Shown: positions 42,305 through 53,400 of the stretch, piece by piece
Layout of the letters: every line of letters begins with the position of its first letter
Numbering within the stretch: the stretch's first letter is position 1
From: G965276675 sp965276675
GTDB taxonomy: Bacteria > Acidobacteriota > Terriglobia > Terriglobales > Acidobacteriaceae
Assembly (NCBI GenBank): GCA_965276675.1
Contig: OZ255624.1
Location: 4,526,001-4,590,000 of the forward strand
Reading direction: 5' to 3'
Length of the DNA stretch: 64,000 nt
The notes under the pieces: model-generated
The model's input: only the letters and a program-made list of their open reading frames with translations
Databases searched by the model: none
What the model was told of the DNA's origin: nothing
Made by a program: the position numbers and the translations under genes

Positions 42305-45300
42305 TTAGTCGCCGTGCTGTGGGAGTTGCGCGAAGGTGTCCCGGCCGCCGGGGATGAAGTAGAGGCGCAGCTTGTCGAAGACGAGGTAGACGACCGGCGT
42401 GGTGAAGAGCGTGAGCATCTGCGAGACGATGAGACCGCCGACGATGGTGATACCTAGGGGGCGGCGCAGTTCGGAGCCAGTGCCGGTGCCGAGTGCCAGC
42501 GGAAGGCCGCCAAGCAGCGCGGCCATGGTGGTCATCATGATGGGGCGAAAGCGCAGCAGGCAGGCCTGGTAGATGGCCTCTTCCGGAGATTTGCCCTCCT
42601 TGCGCTCGGCTTCGAGAGCAAAGTCGATCATCATGATGGCGTTCTTCTTCACGATGCCGATCAGCAGAATGATGCCAATAAGCGCGATGACGCTCAGGTC
42701 GGTGTGCGTGATTAGTAGCGCGAGAATGGCGCCGACGCCGGCCGAGGGCAGCGTGGAGAGGATGGTGATGGGGTGCACATAGCTCTCGTACAGGATGCCA
42801 AGCACGATGTAGACGGTGCCGAGGGCGGCCACGATCAGCATGGGTTCGCTGGAGAGCGAGGATTGGAAGGCCTGCGCGGTGCCGGCAAAGGAGGCGGTGA
42901 CGGTGCTGGGCATACCCATATCGCGTTCGGCAGCCGCCAAGGCCGTGACCGCCTGACCGAGCGCAACGCCAGGCGCCAGGTTGAAGGTGAGCGTGACCGA
43001 CGGATACTGGCCCTGATGGTTGACCGCAAGCGAGGTGCGGCGGGTCTCAAAGTGCGAGATGGCCGAGAGGGGTACCTGCGTTCCGTTGGATGATTTGATG
43101 TAGATCTTCTTAAGCGAATCAGGATCGCGCTGGTAGATGGGATCGACCTCTAGAATGACGTGATATTGGTTCAGCGCCTCGTACATGGTGGAGACCTGGC
43201 GCTGGCCGAAGGCGTCATAAAGTACGTTGTCGACATCCTGTGCGGTGATACCCAAGCGCGAGGCGGTGTCACGGTCCACGACGAGCCTTGCCTGGAGGCC
43301 ATTATCCTGCTCATCGGTAGACGCATCCCGAAGCTGGGGCATGGTACGCATACGGGCCAGCAGCTTGGGGGACCAGGTATTCAGCTCATCGATGTTGGCG
43401 TCCTGCAGTGTGTATTGATACTGCGCATCGCTGTTACGGCCGCCCACGCTGATGTCCTGGGAAGACTGCAGAAAGAGCTGGATTCCGGGAATATGAGCCA
43501 GCTTGGCGCGCAGCCGGTTGATGATCTGGTCGGAGGAGGCATCGCGCTGGTTCAGCGGCTTGAGGGAGACGAACATGCGGCCGACATTGGTAGTCGCGCC
43601 GCCGCCCTGGCCGCCAGCAAAGGCCATCACGTACTCGACACCTGGGTCACGCTGAACGATCGCGGCGAGCTGCGCCTGCTTGACCTTCATCGCGTCATAG
43701 GAGATGTCTTGGGAGGCGCGGGCTGCGCCAAAGACGCGGCCCGTATCCTGCTGAGGGAAGAAGCCCTTGGGGACCAGGATGAACAGGTACACATTGAGCG
43801 CGAGCGTGCCGATCGCGATCAGCAGCACCGGGAACTGGTGGCGCAACACCCAGCGCAGTCCTGTGTCGTAGCCGCTCAGCAGCCAGTTGAAAAAGCGGTC
43901 TCCCAGGACATAGAAGCGACTACGGTCACGGGGGTCGTGCTGCTTGAGAAATTTGGCGCACATCATCGGCGTGGTGGTGAGGGAGACGGCGAGCGAGATG
44001 GCGATGGCGATGCTGAGCGTAACGGCAAATTCGCGAAAGAGCCGGCCAACAATGCCGCCCATGAGAAGAATTGGAATAAAGACGGCGATCAGCGATGTGC
44101 TCATGGAGAGCACTGTAAAGCCGATCTCTTTGGACCCACGCATGGCGGCATCCAGAGGCGTCATGCCCTGTTCGAGGTAGCGGCTGATGTTTTCGAGGAC
44201 CACGATTGCGTCATCGACGACAAAACCGGTCGCGACGGTCAGCGCCATGAGCGTTAGATTGTTCAGGCTGAAATGCAGCAGGTACATGACGCCGAAGGTG
44301 GCGACCAGCGAGAGTGGCACCGCAACGCTGGGAATGATGGTGGCCCAGGTATCGCGAAGGAACAGGAAGACGACCAGGATGACCAGCACGAGGGAGATGA
44401 CGAGCGTGATCTCCACGTCACGGACTGCCGCGCGAATGGTGACGGTACGATCCAGCACCACGTTCATATGGATGAGTGGCGAGATGGAAGCAGCCAGGCT
44501 GGGGAGCGCCGCCGTAATCCGGTCGACGGTCTCGATGATGTTGGCGCCCGGCGCTTTAAAGATAATGATCAGGATCGCGGGCTTGCCGTTTGCCAGACCA
44601 CTCTGGTAGAGATCCGCCGTACCGTCATAGACGCGGCCCAGGTCGCTGAGGCGCACCGCGGCCCCGGTGGTTGGGTTGTAGCCAACGATCAGCGGTGCGT
44701 ACTCGCTGGCCTTGAAGAGCTGATCGTTGGTAACGATATTCGAGATCTGCTGCCCGTCTTTGAAGTATCCAGTCGCCTGGTTTACATTTACGGCGCCAAG
44801 GGTGGTGCGCAGAGACTCGAGGCCGATGCCATAGGAGCTCAGCTGCAGGGGATTGGCCTCAACCCGCACTGCCGGGCTGGAGCTGCCGCCGGCAAAGACC
44901 TGGCCGACGCCCTGCATCTGCGAAATCTTTTGATCCAGGATGGAATCGGCTGCATCGTAGATCTCCGGCCGGCTCAGCGTATCCGAGGTCAACGCGAGGA
45001 TCATGATGGGCGCGTCCGCCGGATTGACCTTAAAGAAGTGCGGGTTCTGCGGCAGATTCGCGGGCAGATTAGCGCGGGCGGCGTTGATCGCGGCCTGCAC
45101 GTCGCGCGCGGCACCATCGATGTTGCGGTTGAGGTCGAACTGCAGGACGATGCCGGTGCCGCCCAGTGTGCTCGACGAAGTCATCTGCGTAATACCAGCG
45201 ATGCGGCCGAACTGCCGCTCAAGCGGCGTTGCTATGGCGGAGGCGACGGTTTCGGGACTGGCTCCGGGCAGCGAGGCGGAGACGTTGATGGTGGGGAACT

Positions 45301-45421
45301 CAACCTCGGGCAGGGAGGCGACCGGCAGCAGCTTATAACCGACAGCGCCGCCCAGCAGCAGCGCGAAGCTGAGCAGGAAGGTGGCGACGGGACGGCGGAT
45401 GAAGGGGGCGGATAGGTGCAT
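42305..45421 (-). CDS. RND efflux permease, MdtC-like
   Basis: A 1038-residue proton-driven exporter of the HAE1/RND class with twelve transmembrane helices and two large periplasmic loops. N-terminus FIRRPVATFLLSFALLLGGAVGYKLLPVASLPEVEFPTI is typical. The proton-relay Asp pair is in VVDDAIVVLENISRYLE, and PSAGVGAILALLITHTDLSVIALIGIILLIGIVKKNAIMMIDFALEA marks helices 10-11. The start at 45421 is chosen by the conserved beginning; the longer in-frame version would overlap the neighbour. It begins 4 bp after the preceding permease stop, so the two form a heteromeric MdtBC-like pair. Confidence 0.92.
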   Translation of the reverse strand: MHLSAPFIRRPVATFLLSFALLLGGAVGYKLLPVASLPEVEFPTINVSASLPGASPETVASAIATPLERQFGRIAGITQMTSSSTLGGTGIVLQFDLNRNIDGAARDVQAAINAARANLPANLPQNPHFFKVNPADAPIMILALTSDTLSRPEIYDAADSILDQKISQMQGVGQVFAGGSSSPAVRVEANPLQLSSYGIGLESLRTTLGAVNVNQATGYFKDGQQISNIVTNDQLFKASEYAPLIVGYNPTTGAAVRLSDLGRVYDGTADLYQSGLANGKPAILIIIFKAPGANIIETVDRITAALPSLAASISPLIHMNVVLDRTVTIRAAVRDVEITLVISLVLVILVVFLFLRDTWATIIPSVAVPLSLVATFGVMYLLHFSLNNLTLMALTVATGFVVDDAIVVLENISRYLEQGMTPLDAAMRGSKEIGFTVLSMSTSLIAVFIPILLMGGIVGRLFREFAVTLSIAIAISLAVSLTTTPMMCAKFLKQHDPRDRSRFYVLGDRFFNWLLSGYDTGLRWVLRHQFPVLLIAIGTLALNVYLFILVPKGFFPQQDTGRVFGAARASQDISYDAMKVKQAQLAAIVQRDPGVEYVMAFAGGQGGGATTNVGRMFVSLKPLNQRDASSDQIINRLRAKLAHIPGIQLFLQSSQDISVGGRNSDAQYQYTLQDANIDELNTWSPKLLARMRTMPQLRDASTDEQDNGLQARLVVDRDTASRLGITAQDVDNVLYDAFGQRQVSTMYEALNQYHVILEVDPIYQRDPDSLKKIYIKSSNGTQVPLSAISHFETRRTSLAVNHQGQYPSVTLTFNLAPGVALGQAVTALAAAERDMGMPSTVTASFAGTAQAFQSSLSSEPMLIVAALGTVYIVLGILYESYVHPITILSTLPSAGVGAILALLITHTDLSVIALIGIILLIGIVKKNAIMMIDFALEAERKEGKSPEEAIYQACLLRFRPIMMTTMAALLGGLPLALGTGTGSELRRPLGITIVGGLIVSQMLTLFTTPVVYLVFDKLRLYFIPGGRDTFAQLPQHGD

Positions 45422-45425
45422 GGGA

Positions 45426-48400
45426 TTAGTCCGCCGAGACGTGCTCTTGGATGTGGGTGGTGCGGGCTGCCGGACGACGCGTGAAACGGAGCGCCAGGCG
45501 ATCAAAGTAGAGATAGACGACCGGGGTGGTGAAGAGGGTGAGCGCCTGGGAGACGATCAGGCCGCCCACGATGGTGATGCCGAGTGGTTTGCGCAGCTCC
45601 GATCCCATACCGGCGCCGAGCGCCAGCGGCAGACCGCCTAGCAGCGCGGCCATGGTGGTCATCATGATGGGACGAAAGCGCAGCAGGCAGGCCTGGTAGA
45701 TGGACTCCTCGGGCGACTTGCCCTCTTTGCGTTCGGCTTCGAGAGCAAAGTCAATCATCATAATGGCGTTCTTTTTCACGATGCCGATCAGCAGGATGAT
45801 GCCAATGATGCCGATGACGTTGAGGTCCATGCGGAAGAGAAAGAGCGCCAGGATGGCGCCGACGCCGGCGGAGGGCAGCGTGGAGAGAATAGTGATGGGA
45901 TGGATGTAGCTCTCGTAGAGCACGCCCAGCACGATGTAGACCGTGATGAGAGCGGCGAGGATGAGGATCGGCTCGTTGGTGAGCGAAGCTTCGAAGGCCT
46001 TGGCCGTGCCCTGGAACTGGGCGTTGACGCTGACCGGCAGGCCGATCTGCGTCTCGACCTTGTTGATGGCCTGGACCGCGTCGCCGAGTGAGGCGTTGGG
46101 CGCCAAGTTGAAGGAGATGTTGGTGGCCGGGAACTGGCCCAGGTGCTGCACGGCGAGTGGCGTGTTCTGGCGAGTGATGTGAACGAAGGTGCTGAGCGGG
46201 ACCTCAATGCCGGTCGAGGACTTGACGTAGATGTTGCTGAGGTCGCCTGGGTCGCGCTGGAAGTCGGGCTGCGCTTCAAGAATGACATGGTACTGATTGA
46301 GCTGCGTGAACATGGTTGAGATCTGGCGCTGGCCAAAGGCGTCGTAGAGCGTGTTGTCTATCGACTGCATGGTGACGCCCAGGCGCGAGGCAGTATCGCG
46401 GTCGATGGCCAGGTCGGTCTCGATGCCCTTCTCCTGCAGGTCGCTGGCGACATCGCGCAGTTGGGGCTGCTGGCGCAGCGCGGCCACCAGCTTGTGTGTC
46501 CAGAGCGTCAGCTCGTCGCCATTGGCGTCTTCTAGCGAGTACTGGTATTGCGTGCGGCTCACGGAGTCGGCTACCGTGAGGTCCTGTAAGGGTTGCAGGT
46601 AGAGCGCAATCCCCTCAACGCTCTGCAGCTTGGACTGGAGACGCTGAATGATCGCCGGGGCGCGGTCTGCACGGTCGGCGAGCGGCTTGAGGTTGATCTG
46701 CACCCGGCCGCTGTTGATGGTGGTATTGGTGCCGTCCACGCCGATGAAGGAGGACAGGCTCTCGACTGCCGGGTCCTGCAAGATGACGTCTGCGAGCCGC
46801 TGCTGCCGTTGCGCCATGCTGGAGAACGAAACGGTTTGCGGTGCTTCCGAGATGCCCAGCAGGATGCCCGTATCTTCCACTGGGAAAAAGCCCTTGGGGA
46901 CGAGTACATAGAGAAGCAGGGTGAGCACTAGGGTGCCGATGGTGACCAGCAGCGTGGTGAAGCGGTGGCGCAAGACAAACTGGAGCGAGGTTGCATACTT
47001 CGCGATGACCCACTCGAAGAAGCGCTCGGATTCGCGATAAAAGCGATTCTGTTGGTCGACTGGCTTGTGCCGCAGGATCTTGGCGCACATCATGGGGGTA
47101 AGCGTGAGCGAGACAACGGCCGAGACCAGGATGGTTACAGCGAGCGTGATGGCGAATTCGCGGAAGAGGCGGCCCACCACATCGCCCATGAAGAGTAACG
47201 GGATAAGCACGGCGATGAGCGAGACGGTGAGCGACACAATGGTGAAGCCGATCTGCTCGGAGCCTTTAAGCGCGGCGGCCAGTGGGGTATCGCCCTCTTC
47301 GATGTAGCGAGAGATATTTTCGATCATCACGATGGCATCGTCGACCACAAAGCCGGTCGAGATGGTCAGAGCCATGAGCGTGAGATTGTTGAGGCTATAG
47401 CCCAGCAGGTACATGACGCCAAAGGTGCCCACCAGGGAGAGCGGCACCGCGACGCTGGGGATCACGGTGGCCGCCAGATTGCGGAGAAAGAGGAAGATGA
47501 CCATCACCACCAGCGCGATGGTGAGCAGCAGTTCGAACTGCACGTCTTTTACCGACGAGCGTATGGTCGTAGTGCGATCCGTCAGCACGGTTACGTTGAT
47601 CGAGGCGGGCAGGCTGGTCTTGAGCTGCGGCAGGAGCGCGGTGATGCGGTTGACGACGCCGATGATGTTGGCGCCGGGCTGCCGCTGTATATTCAGGATG
47701 ACGGCGGGGGTGCGATCCCACCAGGCGGCCTGCATGATGTTCTCTGCGCCATCCACCACATTGGCGACATCGGACATGCGCACCGGCGCGCCGTTGCGGT
47801 AGGCAACGATGACCGGCTTGTACTCACCGCTGGTCAGCAGCTGATCGTTAGCGCCGATGGAGTAGGTCTGACGCAGGCCGTTGAGGTTGCCCTTAGCCTG
47901 GTCGACGTTGGCGCTGGCGACGGCGGTGCGGAGGTCTTCAAGGTTCAGGCCATAGGCCGCCAGCTGTGCCGGGTTCGCCTGAATGCGGACCGCCGGCTTC
48001 TGCCCGCCCGCGATGGAGACGAGGCCCACGCCGGAGACCTGCGAGATCTTCTGCGCCATGTTGGTGTCGGCCAGGTCTTCCACCTGCTGCAGCGGCATGG
48101 TGCTGGAGGTGAGCGCCAGTGTAAGAATGGGCTGATCGGCGGGGTTGACCTTGCTATAGACCGGTGGGTTGGGCAGACCGGCAGGCAGGAAAGTCTGGGC
48201 CGAGTTGATGCCGGCCTGGACCTCCTGCTCCGCCACGTCGATGTCTTCATCGAGGTTGAACTCAAGCGTGATAACTGAGCCGCCCTGGGAGCTGGTGGAG
48301 GTCATCTGATTGAGGCCGGGCATCTGGCCGAACTGCCGCTCGAGCGGGGCCGTCACCGAGGACGACATTACATCCGGACTGGCGCCGGGATAAAAAGTGA

Positions 48401-48542
48401 CGACCTGGATGATGGGGTAGTCCACCTCCGGCAGCGCGGAGACAGGAAGCTGCCGGTAGGCAACGAAGCCCGCCAGCAGGATGGCGGCCATCAACAGAGA
48501 GGTGGCGACCGGCCGAAGGATGAATGGCCTGGATGGATTCAT
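45426..48542 (-). CDS. RND efflux permease, MdtB-like
   Basis: A 1038-residue RND permease, of equal length to its downstream partner and clearly paralogous to it. Start FILRPVATSLLMAAILLAGFVAYRQLPVSALPEVDYPII. The Asp pair is in VVDDAIVMIENISRYIEEG; helices 10-11 are near identical to the partner. MdtB and MdtC form a mixed trimer in E. coli, in which only one protomer type carries drug. It sits 29 bp after the adaptor stop, in the order adaptor, MdtB-like, MdtC-like. No outer-membrane protein is encoded in this operon. Confidence 0.92.
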   Translation of the reverse strand: MNPSRPFILRPVATSLLMAAILLAGFVAYRQLPVSALPEVDYPIIQVVTFYPGASPDVMSSSVTAPLERQFGQMPGLNQMTSTSSQGGSVITLEFNLDEDIDVAEQEVQAGINSAQTFLPAGLPNPPVYSKVNPADQPILTLALTSSTMPLQQVEDLADTNMAQKISQVSGVGLVSIAGGQKPAVRIQANPAQLAAYGLNLEDLRTAVASANVDQAKGNLNGLRQTYSIGANDQLLTSGEYKPVIVAYRNGAPVRMSDVANVVDGAENIMQAAWWDRTPAVILNIQRQPGANIIGVVNRITALLPQLKTSLPASINVTVLTDRTTTIRSSVKDVQFELLLTIALVVMVIFLFLRNLAATVIPSVAVPLSLVGTFGVMYLLGYSLNNLTLMALTISTGFVVDDAIVMIENISRYIEEGDTPLAAALKGSEQIGFTIVSLTVSLIAVLIPLLFMGDVVGRLFREFAITLAVTILVSAVVSLTLTPMMCAKILRHKPVDQQNRFYRESERFFEWVIAKYATSLQFVLRHRFTTLLVTIGTLVLTLLLYVLVPKGFFPVEDTGILLGISEAPQTVSFSSMAQRQQRLADVILQDPAVESLSSFIGVDGTNTTINSGRVQINLKPLADRADRAPAIIQRLQSKLQSVEGIALYLQPLQDLTVADSVSRTQYQYSLEDANGDELTLWTHKLVAALRQQPQLRDVASDLQEKGIETDLAIDRDTASRLGVTMQSIDNTLYDAFGQRQISTMFTQLNQYHVILEAQPDFQRDPGDLSNIYVKSSTGIEVPLSTFVHITRQNTPLAVQHLGQFPATNISFNLAPNASLGDAVQAINKVETQIGLPVSVNAQFQGTAKAFEASLTNEPILILAALITVYIVLGVLYESYIHPITILSTLPSAGVGAILALFLFRMDLNVIGIIGIILLIGIVKKNAIMMIDFALEAERKEGKSPEESIYQACLLRFRPIMMTTMAALLGGLPLALGAGMGSELRKPLGITIVGGLIVSQALTLFTTPVVYLYFDRLALRFTRRPAARTTHIQEHVSAD

Positions 48543-48571
48543 GGCGGGTTCACAATAGATTCACGACGGGC

Positions 48572-49852
48572 TTACGCCGGCCCTGCTGGTGCCTGCTGAG
48601 AAGCGCTTTGAGCGGGACGCGCTGCGCGAGCATCGACCTTGGTGCCGTCCCGCAGCTTGTCCGCGCCGTCAGTCACGATCTGCTGCCCTCGCTCCAGACC
48701 GCTGTCCAGAATAATAGTGGCGCCCTCAACCGCTCCGACCTTAACCGGCTGCATCGTGACTGTCTTATCGTTCTTAACCAACCAGACGTAGTCGCCATCC
48801 GTGCCGTGCTGCAGGCCTGCAGCGGGAATGATAAGTGCGTTCCCGCGCGTCTCCGTGATTAGGTGAACGTTGACGAACTGGTTGGGAAAGAGCAGTTCCT
48901 CATTGTTCACAAAGATTGCTTTGAGCTTGTCTGTGCCGGTGGTGGTATCGATCTGATTATCGGCGGTCAGCAGGTTACCGGACTCCAGATGATGCACGTC
49001 GGAGCGGTCATAGGCCTCGGCGCGCAGCTGCCGCTGCTGCCGCAGTTGCGTAAGCACAGGGGCGAGCTGCGCTTCCGGCAGGGTGAACTCGACTGCAATC
49101 GGCTTGAACTGGTTGATCACGATCATCTGCGTCTGGTTGGCGATGACCAGATTGCCAGGATCTACCTGCCGCAACCCGACGCGACCTGTGATGGGCGAGA
49201 TGACGTGACAGTATTGGACATTCAGCGCGTCGCTCTCGATTGCAGCCTGATCGGCCTGAATGGCGCCCTGGAACTGCCCCAGGTTGGACTGGTAGGTACC
49301 CAACTGCTCTTTGGAGACGACACCCTGGTCGTAGAGTGCTTTGTAGCGGTTGTACTCCGCCTGGTTGTTTTTGAGCTGGGCCTCATCGCGCGCCAGCTGA
49401 CCCTTGGCCTGGTCCAGAGTGGCCTGGTAAGGACGGGGATCGATCAGCATGAGTTCCTGGCCCTTGCGCACGTCCTGGCCTTCGCGGAAGTCCACACGCA
49501 ACAGTTCACCCGTGACCCGGGGAATTACCTTCACGCTGTAATACGGGGTGACGGTACCCAAGCCAGTCAGGTAGATAGGCACCGTCCTGCGGTCGACCGC
49601 TGTCACCTGGACCGGGGTTGGGCGGTTGAGCATGGCTGCCTGCTTCTGCGCCGCCACGGCAGCCGCCTGCTTGCGCGATGTGTACACCCGCCAGACGATC
49701 GCGACGACGATGACCGCCAGCAGAAAGAGAATGAGCATGCCCACCCAGCCACGCTTCCGCGGACGCTCCGGCTCCCCGGAGGACTCAGGAACCGGCACGC
49801 GATACGCGTAGGTAGAAGTGGGAACTGGTTCCGTCGACTGCACAGGCGGCAT
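48572..49852 (-). CDS. RND periplasmic adaptor, MdtA-like membrane fusion protein
   Basis: A 426-residue membrane fusion protein linking RND pump to outer-membrane channel. A transmembrane anchor (VGMLILFLLAVIVVAIVWRVY, about 37-57) is followed by a lipoyl half (SVKVIPRVTGELLRVDFREGQDVRKGQELMLIDPRPYQA), a coiled-coil hairpin (about 130-200, Gln/Ala-rich) and the second lipoyl half CHVISPITGRVGLRQVDPGNLV. The beta-barrel and membrane-proximal domains follow. The tail is Ala/Gln/Pro-rich. First gene of the minus-strand operon. Confidence 0.92.
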   Translation of the reverse strand: MPPVQSTEPVPTSTYAYRVPVPESSGEPERPRKRGWVGMLILFLLAVIVVAIVWRVYTSRKQAAAVAAQKQAAMLNRPTPVQVTAVDRRTVPIYLTGLGTVTPYYSVKVIPRVTGELLRVDFREGQDVRKGQELMLIDPRPYQATLDQAKGQLARDEAQLKNNQAEYNRYKALYDQGVVSKEQLGTYQSNLGQFQGAIQADQAAIESDALNVQYCHVISPITGRVGLRQVDPGNLVIANQTQMIVINQFKPIAVEFTLPEAQLAPVLTQLRQQRQLRAEAYDRSDVHHLESGNLLTADNQIDTTTGTDKLKAIFVNNEELLFPNQFVNVHLITETRGNALIIPAAGLQHGTDGDYVWLVKNDKTVTMQPVKVGAVEGATIILDSGLERGQQIVTDGADKLRDGTKVDARAARPAQSASQQAPAGPA

Positions 49853-50427
49853 GCGTTCGTTCCTTAGTAATGAAATTTATCGGCTGCGGCGCGTTTATCG
49901 CGCAATCGCGGAGTCTCGGTAAGACTAGGGACGGCAAAGTATTACGAATGGTTTCTTCCCGCTCCTTAAACATTATCGCAGGCAGTCCGCTGTGTTTTGC
50001 TGAATCAACAGGAGCACTCCGGACATCCTTGAAAGTACACGGGCCTGAAAGTACGCGGGAAACTCTGTCCGTTGGACATACGTCAATCCAGTACACGTTA
50101 GACGGCGGTAGGCAGCGACAGTGTCGCTCGATCCGGCTTTCTTTGGTCCGGCTTTCTCGGGGCCAAGCCACGGCAGAGGAGAATTCCCGGCCTATACACT
50201 TACGGAACCAAGGTCGTTTCGCTCGACTCTGAGATACGCCAGCAGGGATACCGCCAGCGAGGAGTCCGCTCTTAACACACTCATGCTTCGGTCCGTAAAA
50301 GGCCAAAGGCATTCAACGCATCGTCAACTCTGCATAGCCAGTTCTAGGAGTGCGGCACGGCAGATCGCCCGGCCGGCTTCGGGCCCCTAGCAAAGGGAAG
50401 AGCACAAGGGAAAGAACCAAAGAATTT
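49853..50427. promoter_or_regulatory. divergent promoter region between two RND efflux operons
   Basis: 575 bp separate the starts of the two operons, and no gene fits here. Two pairs of short direct repeats stand out. GAAAGTAC-CGGG occurs at 50031-50043 and 50047-50059 (16-bp period), and TCCGGCTTTCT at 50132-50142 and 50147-50157 (15-bp period). Such spacing suits a regulator dimer or tandem monomers. Local AT content rises near 49930-50000. A regulator gene is not adjacent. Confidence 0.4.
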
Positions 50428-53400
50428 ATGTGGATTGTACGTCTCGCGCTGCGGCGTCCGTATACCTTCGCCGTCCTCGCTTTGCTGCTGCTTATTCTCG
50501 GGCCAGTCTCCATTCTGAGTACGCCGGTCGATATCTTTCCGAATATCGACATCCCGGTGGTCAGCATCATCTGGAACTACCAGGGTTTCTCACCAGAGAA
50601 CATGGCGAGCCGCATCATCACGATTACCGAGCGGGCGCTGACCACTACCGTCGACAACATCGACCACATCGAGTCGAACTCGCTGGCTGGCGTGGCTGTG
50701 GTCAAGGTGTACTTTCAGCCCAACGTTAATGTCTCCATGGCGATCGCGCAGATTACGGCTGTCTCCCAAACGCAGCTGCGGCAGCTCCCTGCCGGCACCA
50801 CGCCGCCGCTGATCATCGATTACAGTGCATCGAGCGTGCCCATTCTGCAGCTGGGCTTATCCGGCCAGGGGCTCTCCGAGCAGCAGCTGAACGATTTCGC
50901 GTTGAACTTCGTCCGCACGCAGCTGGTGACGGTGCGCGGGGCGGCGATTCCCTACCCTTACGGCGGAAAGCAGCGCCAGGTGCAGGTGGATCTGAACCTG
51001 CAGGAGCTGCAGTCCAAGGGGATGTCACCATCGGATGTGGTCAACGCGATCTCCGCGCAGAACCTGATCCTGCCCTCGGGGACGGTCAAGGTGGGCACCT
51101 ACGAGTACCAGGTCGAGACCAACAGCGCGCCATCGACGATCGCGGGATTGAACGATTTGCCGATCCGTCAGGTGAATGGCGCGATGGTCTATATCCATGA
51201 TGTCGCGCACGTCCGGGATGGCTTCCCGCCGCAGACCAACATCGTGCGGGTAGACGGACAGCGCGCCGCACTGCTCACCGTGCAAAAGAACGGCCATGCC
51301 TCCACGCTGGACATCATCAAGAACATCCGTCGCAAGCTGCCGGTTCTTGCCTCCACCTTGCCGCCACAGCTCAAGCTCACGCCGCTCTCAGACCAGTCTG
51401 TCTTTGTGCGCGGCGCGATCTCCGGGGTCGTGCGCGAGGCCCTGATCGCGGCCTGTCTTACCGGCTTCATGATTCTTGTCTTTCTCGGCAGCTGGCGCTC
51501 GACCCTGATCATCGCGGTCTCGATTCCACTCTCGATTCTGGTTTCGCTGATCCTGCTGAGCCTGCTGGGCGAGACGATCAACATCATGACGCTAGGAGGC
51601 CTGGCGCTGGCGGTGGGCATCCTGGTAGACGATGCCACGGTCGAGATCGAGAACATCAACCGCAACCTGGAGGAAGGCAAGGCGATCGAGCCGGCGATCC
51701 TCGATGGTGCGGCGCAGATCGCCGTTCCGGCATTTGTCTCGACACTGTCCATCTGCATCGTCTTCGTGCCGATGTTCTTCCTTGGTGGTGTTGCCAAGTA
51801 CCTCTTCGTTCCGCTGGCAGAGGCGGTCGTCTTCGCCATGCTCGCCTCGTATTTCCTCTCGCGTACCGTTGTGCCCACCATGGCGAAGTACCTGCTCACG
51901 GAGCACGATCCCGAGCAGGAGGAAAAGAAAAAGCACAGCAGGAACCCGTTTACCCGCTTTCAGCAGTCGTTTGAGCATCGTTTTGAGCAGTTCCGGAACT
52001 TCTACCACGGACTGCTGCAGCTCTCGGTCGAGCACAGCGGCATCTTCCTGGTGCTCTTCACGGTTTTCAGCGTGGGCTCGTTCGCGCTGCTGTATGGATG
52101 GCTGGGGCAGGACTTCTTTCCCTCCGTCGATGCGGGTCAGTTCAAGCTGCACGTCCGGGCACGCACAGGCACGCGTATCGAGGAGACGGCGCGACTCTGC
52201 GACGAGGTGGACAGGGCGATCCGCCGCGAGATCCCGAAGAAAGAACTTGTCACCATCATCGATAACATTGGGATTCCCTACTCCGGCCTGAATCTGTCGT
52301 ATGGAAACTCGGGCGTGGTGGGTTCGGCCGACGCCGACATCACCGTCTCGCTCACGGCTAAGCATCACCCGACGGGCGAGTACATTCAGGAGCTCCGCGG
52401 CAAGCTCGGCGAAGAGTTTCCCGGCGTCACCTTCTATACTCTGCCGGTCGACATGACCACGCAGATCCTGAACTTCGGCTTGCCCGCGCCGCTCGATATC
52501 CAGGTGATCGGACGGGATATGGTAGCCAATCACAACTTTGCCGAGCGTCTGCTGCAGGAGATCAAGTACGTGCCCGGCACGGCGGATTTGCGCATCCAGC
52601 AGCCCTTTAATGAGCCGCGGCTTTTCGTGGATGTGGACCGGTCGCGCGCGCAGGCGATCGGTCTGGCGCAACGGGATGTGGCCGGGTCGCTGCTGGTCGC
52701 GCTCAGCGGCTCCTTCCAGACGTCGCCGTCGTACTGGCTCAATCCAAAAAACGGTGTCAGTTACAATATCGCGACGGAGTCTCCGCAGTACAACCTTTCC
52801 TCGCTGACGGACCTTCAGAACGTTCCTTTAACCCCAGGGAGCGGCGCAGCATCGACAGCCGCAAACGACTCCACGGGGGCTGCAGGATATGGCGAAAGTG
52901 GCTCGAGCAGCAGCGGAGCAGCAGCGGCGCCGTTGAGCTACCCCATGGGTGGCAAGCCTATTCAGATCCTGGGCAACGTGGCGACCTTCACACGCGGCAG
53001 CGAGCTGGCGACGGTGACGCATTACAACATTCAGCCGGTCATCGATATCTTCGGCAACGTCGAACACACCGATCTCCGCAGCGTCTCCGACAAGATCAAC
53101 CGGATTGTCGACCAGCACCGCAAGGAGCTGCCGCGCGGGTCGCAGATCGTCATCCGCGGCCAGGTGCAGACGATGAATTCTTCCTTCGTTGGATTGATCG
53201 CCGGTCTGGCCTTCTCGATCCTGCTCGTCTACCTGCTGATCGTGGTTAACTTCCAGTCCTGGCTCGATCCGTTCATCATCGTGGCCGCGCTGCCCGCCGC
53301 GCTCGCCGGCATTGTGTGGATGCTCTTCGTCACCGGAACACACATCAGCGTTCCGGCGCTGACCGGCTCCATCATGTGCATGGGCGTCGCCACCGCGAAC

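Noticed and set aside
43160..45415. Long plus-strand frames opposite the MdtC-like RND gene
   Set aside because: Antisense shadows with Gly/Asp/Arg/His-rich sequence; the minus strand carries a full RND protein with all motifs.
49785..50312. A 175-residue frame in the divergent RND region
   Set aside because: Overlaps the adaptor start and has no domain character; the repeats and AT shift fit a control region instead.
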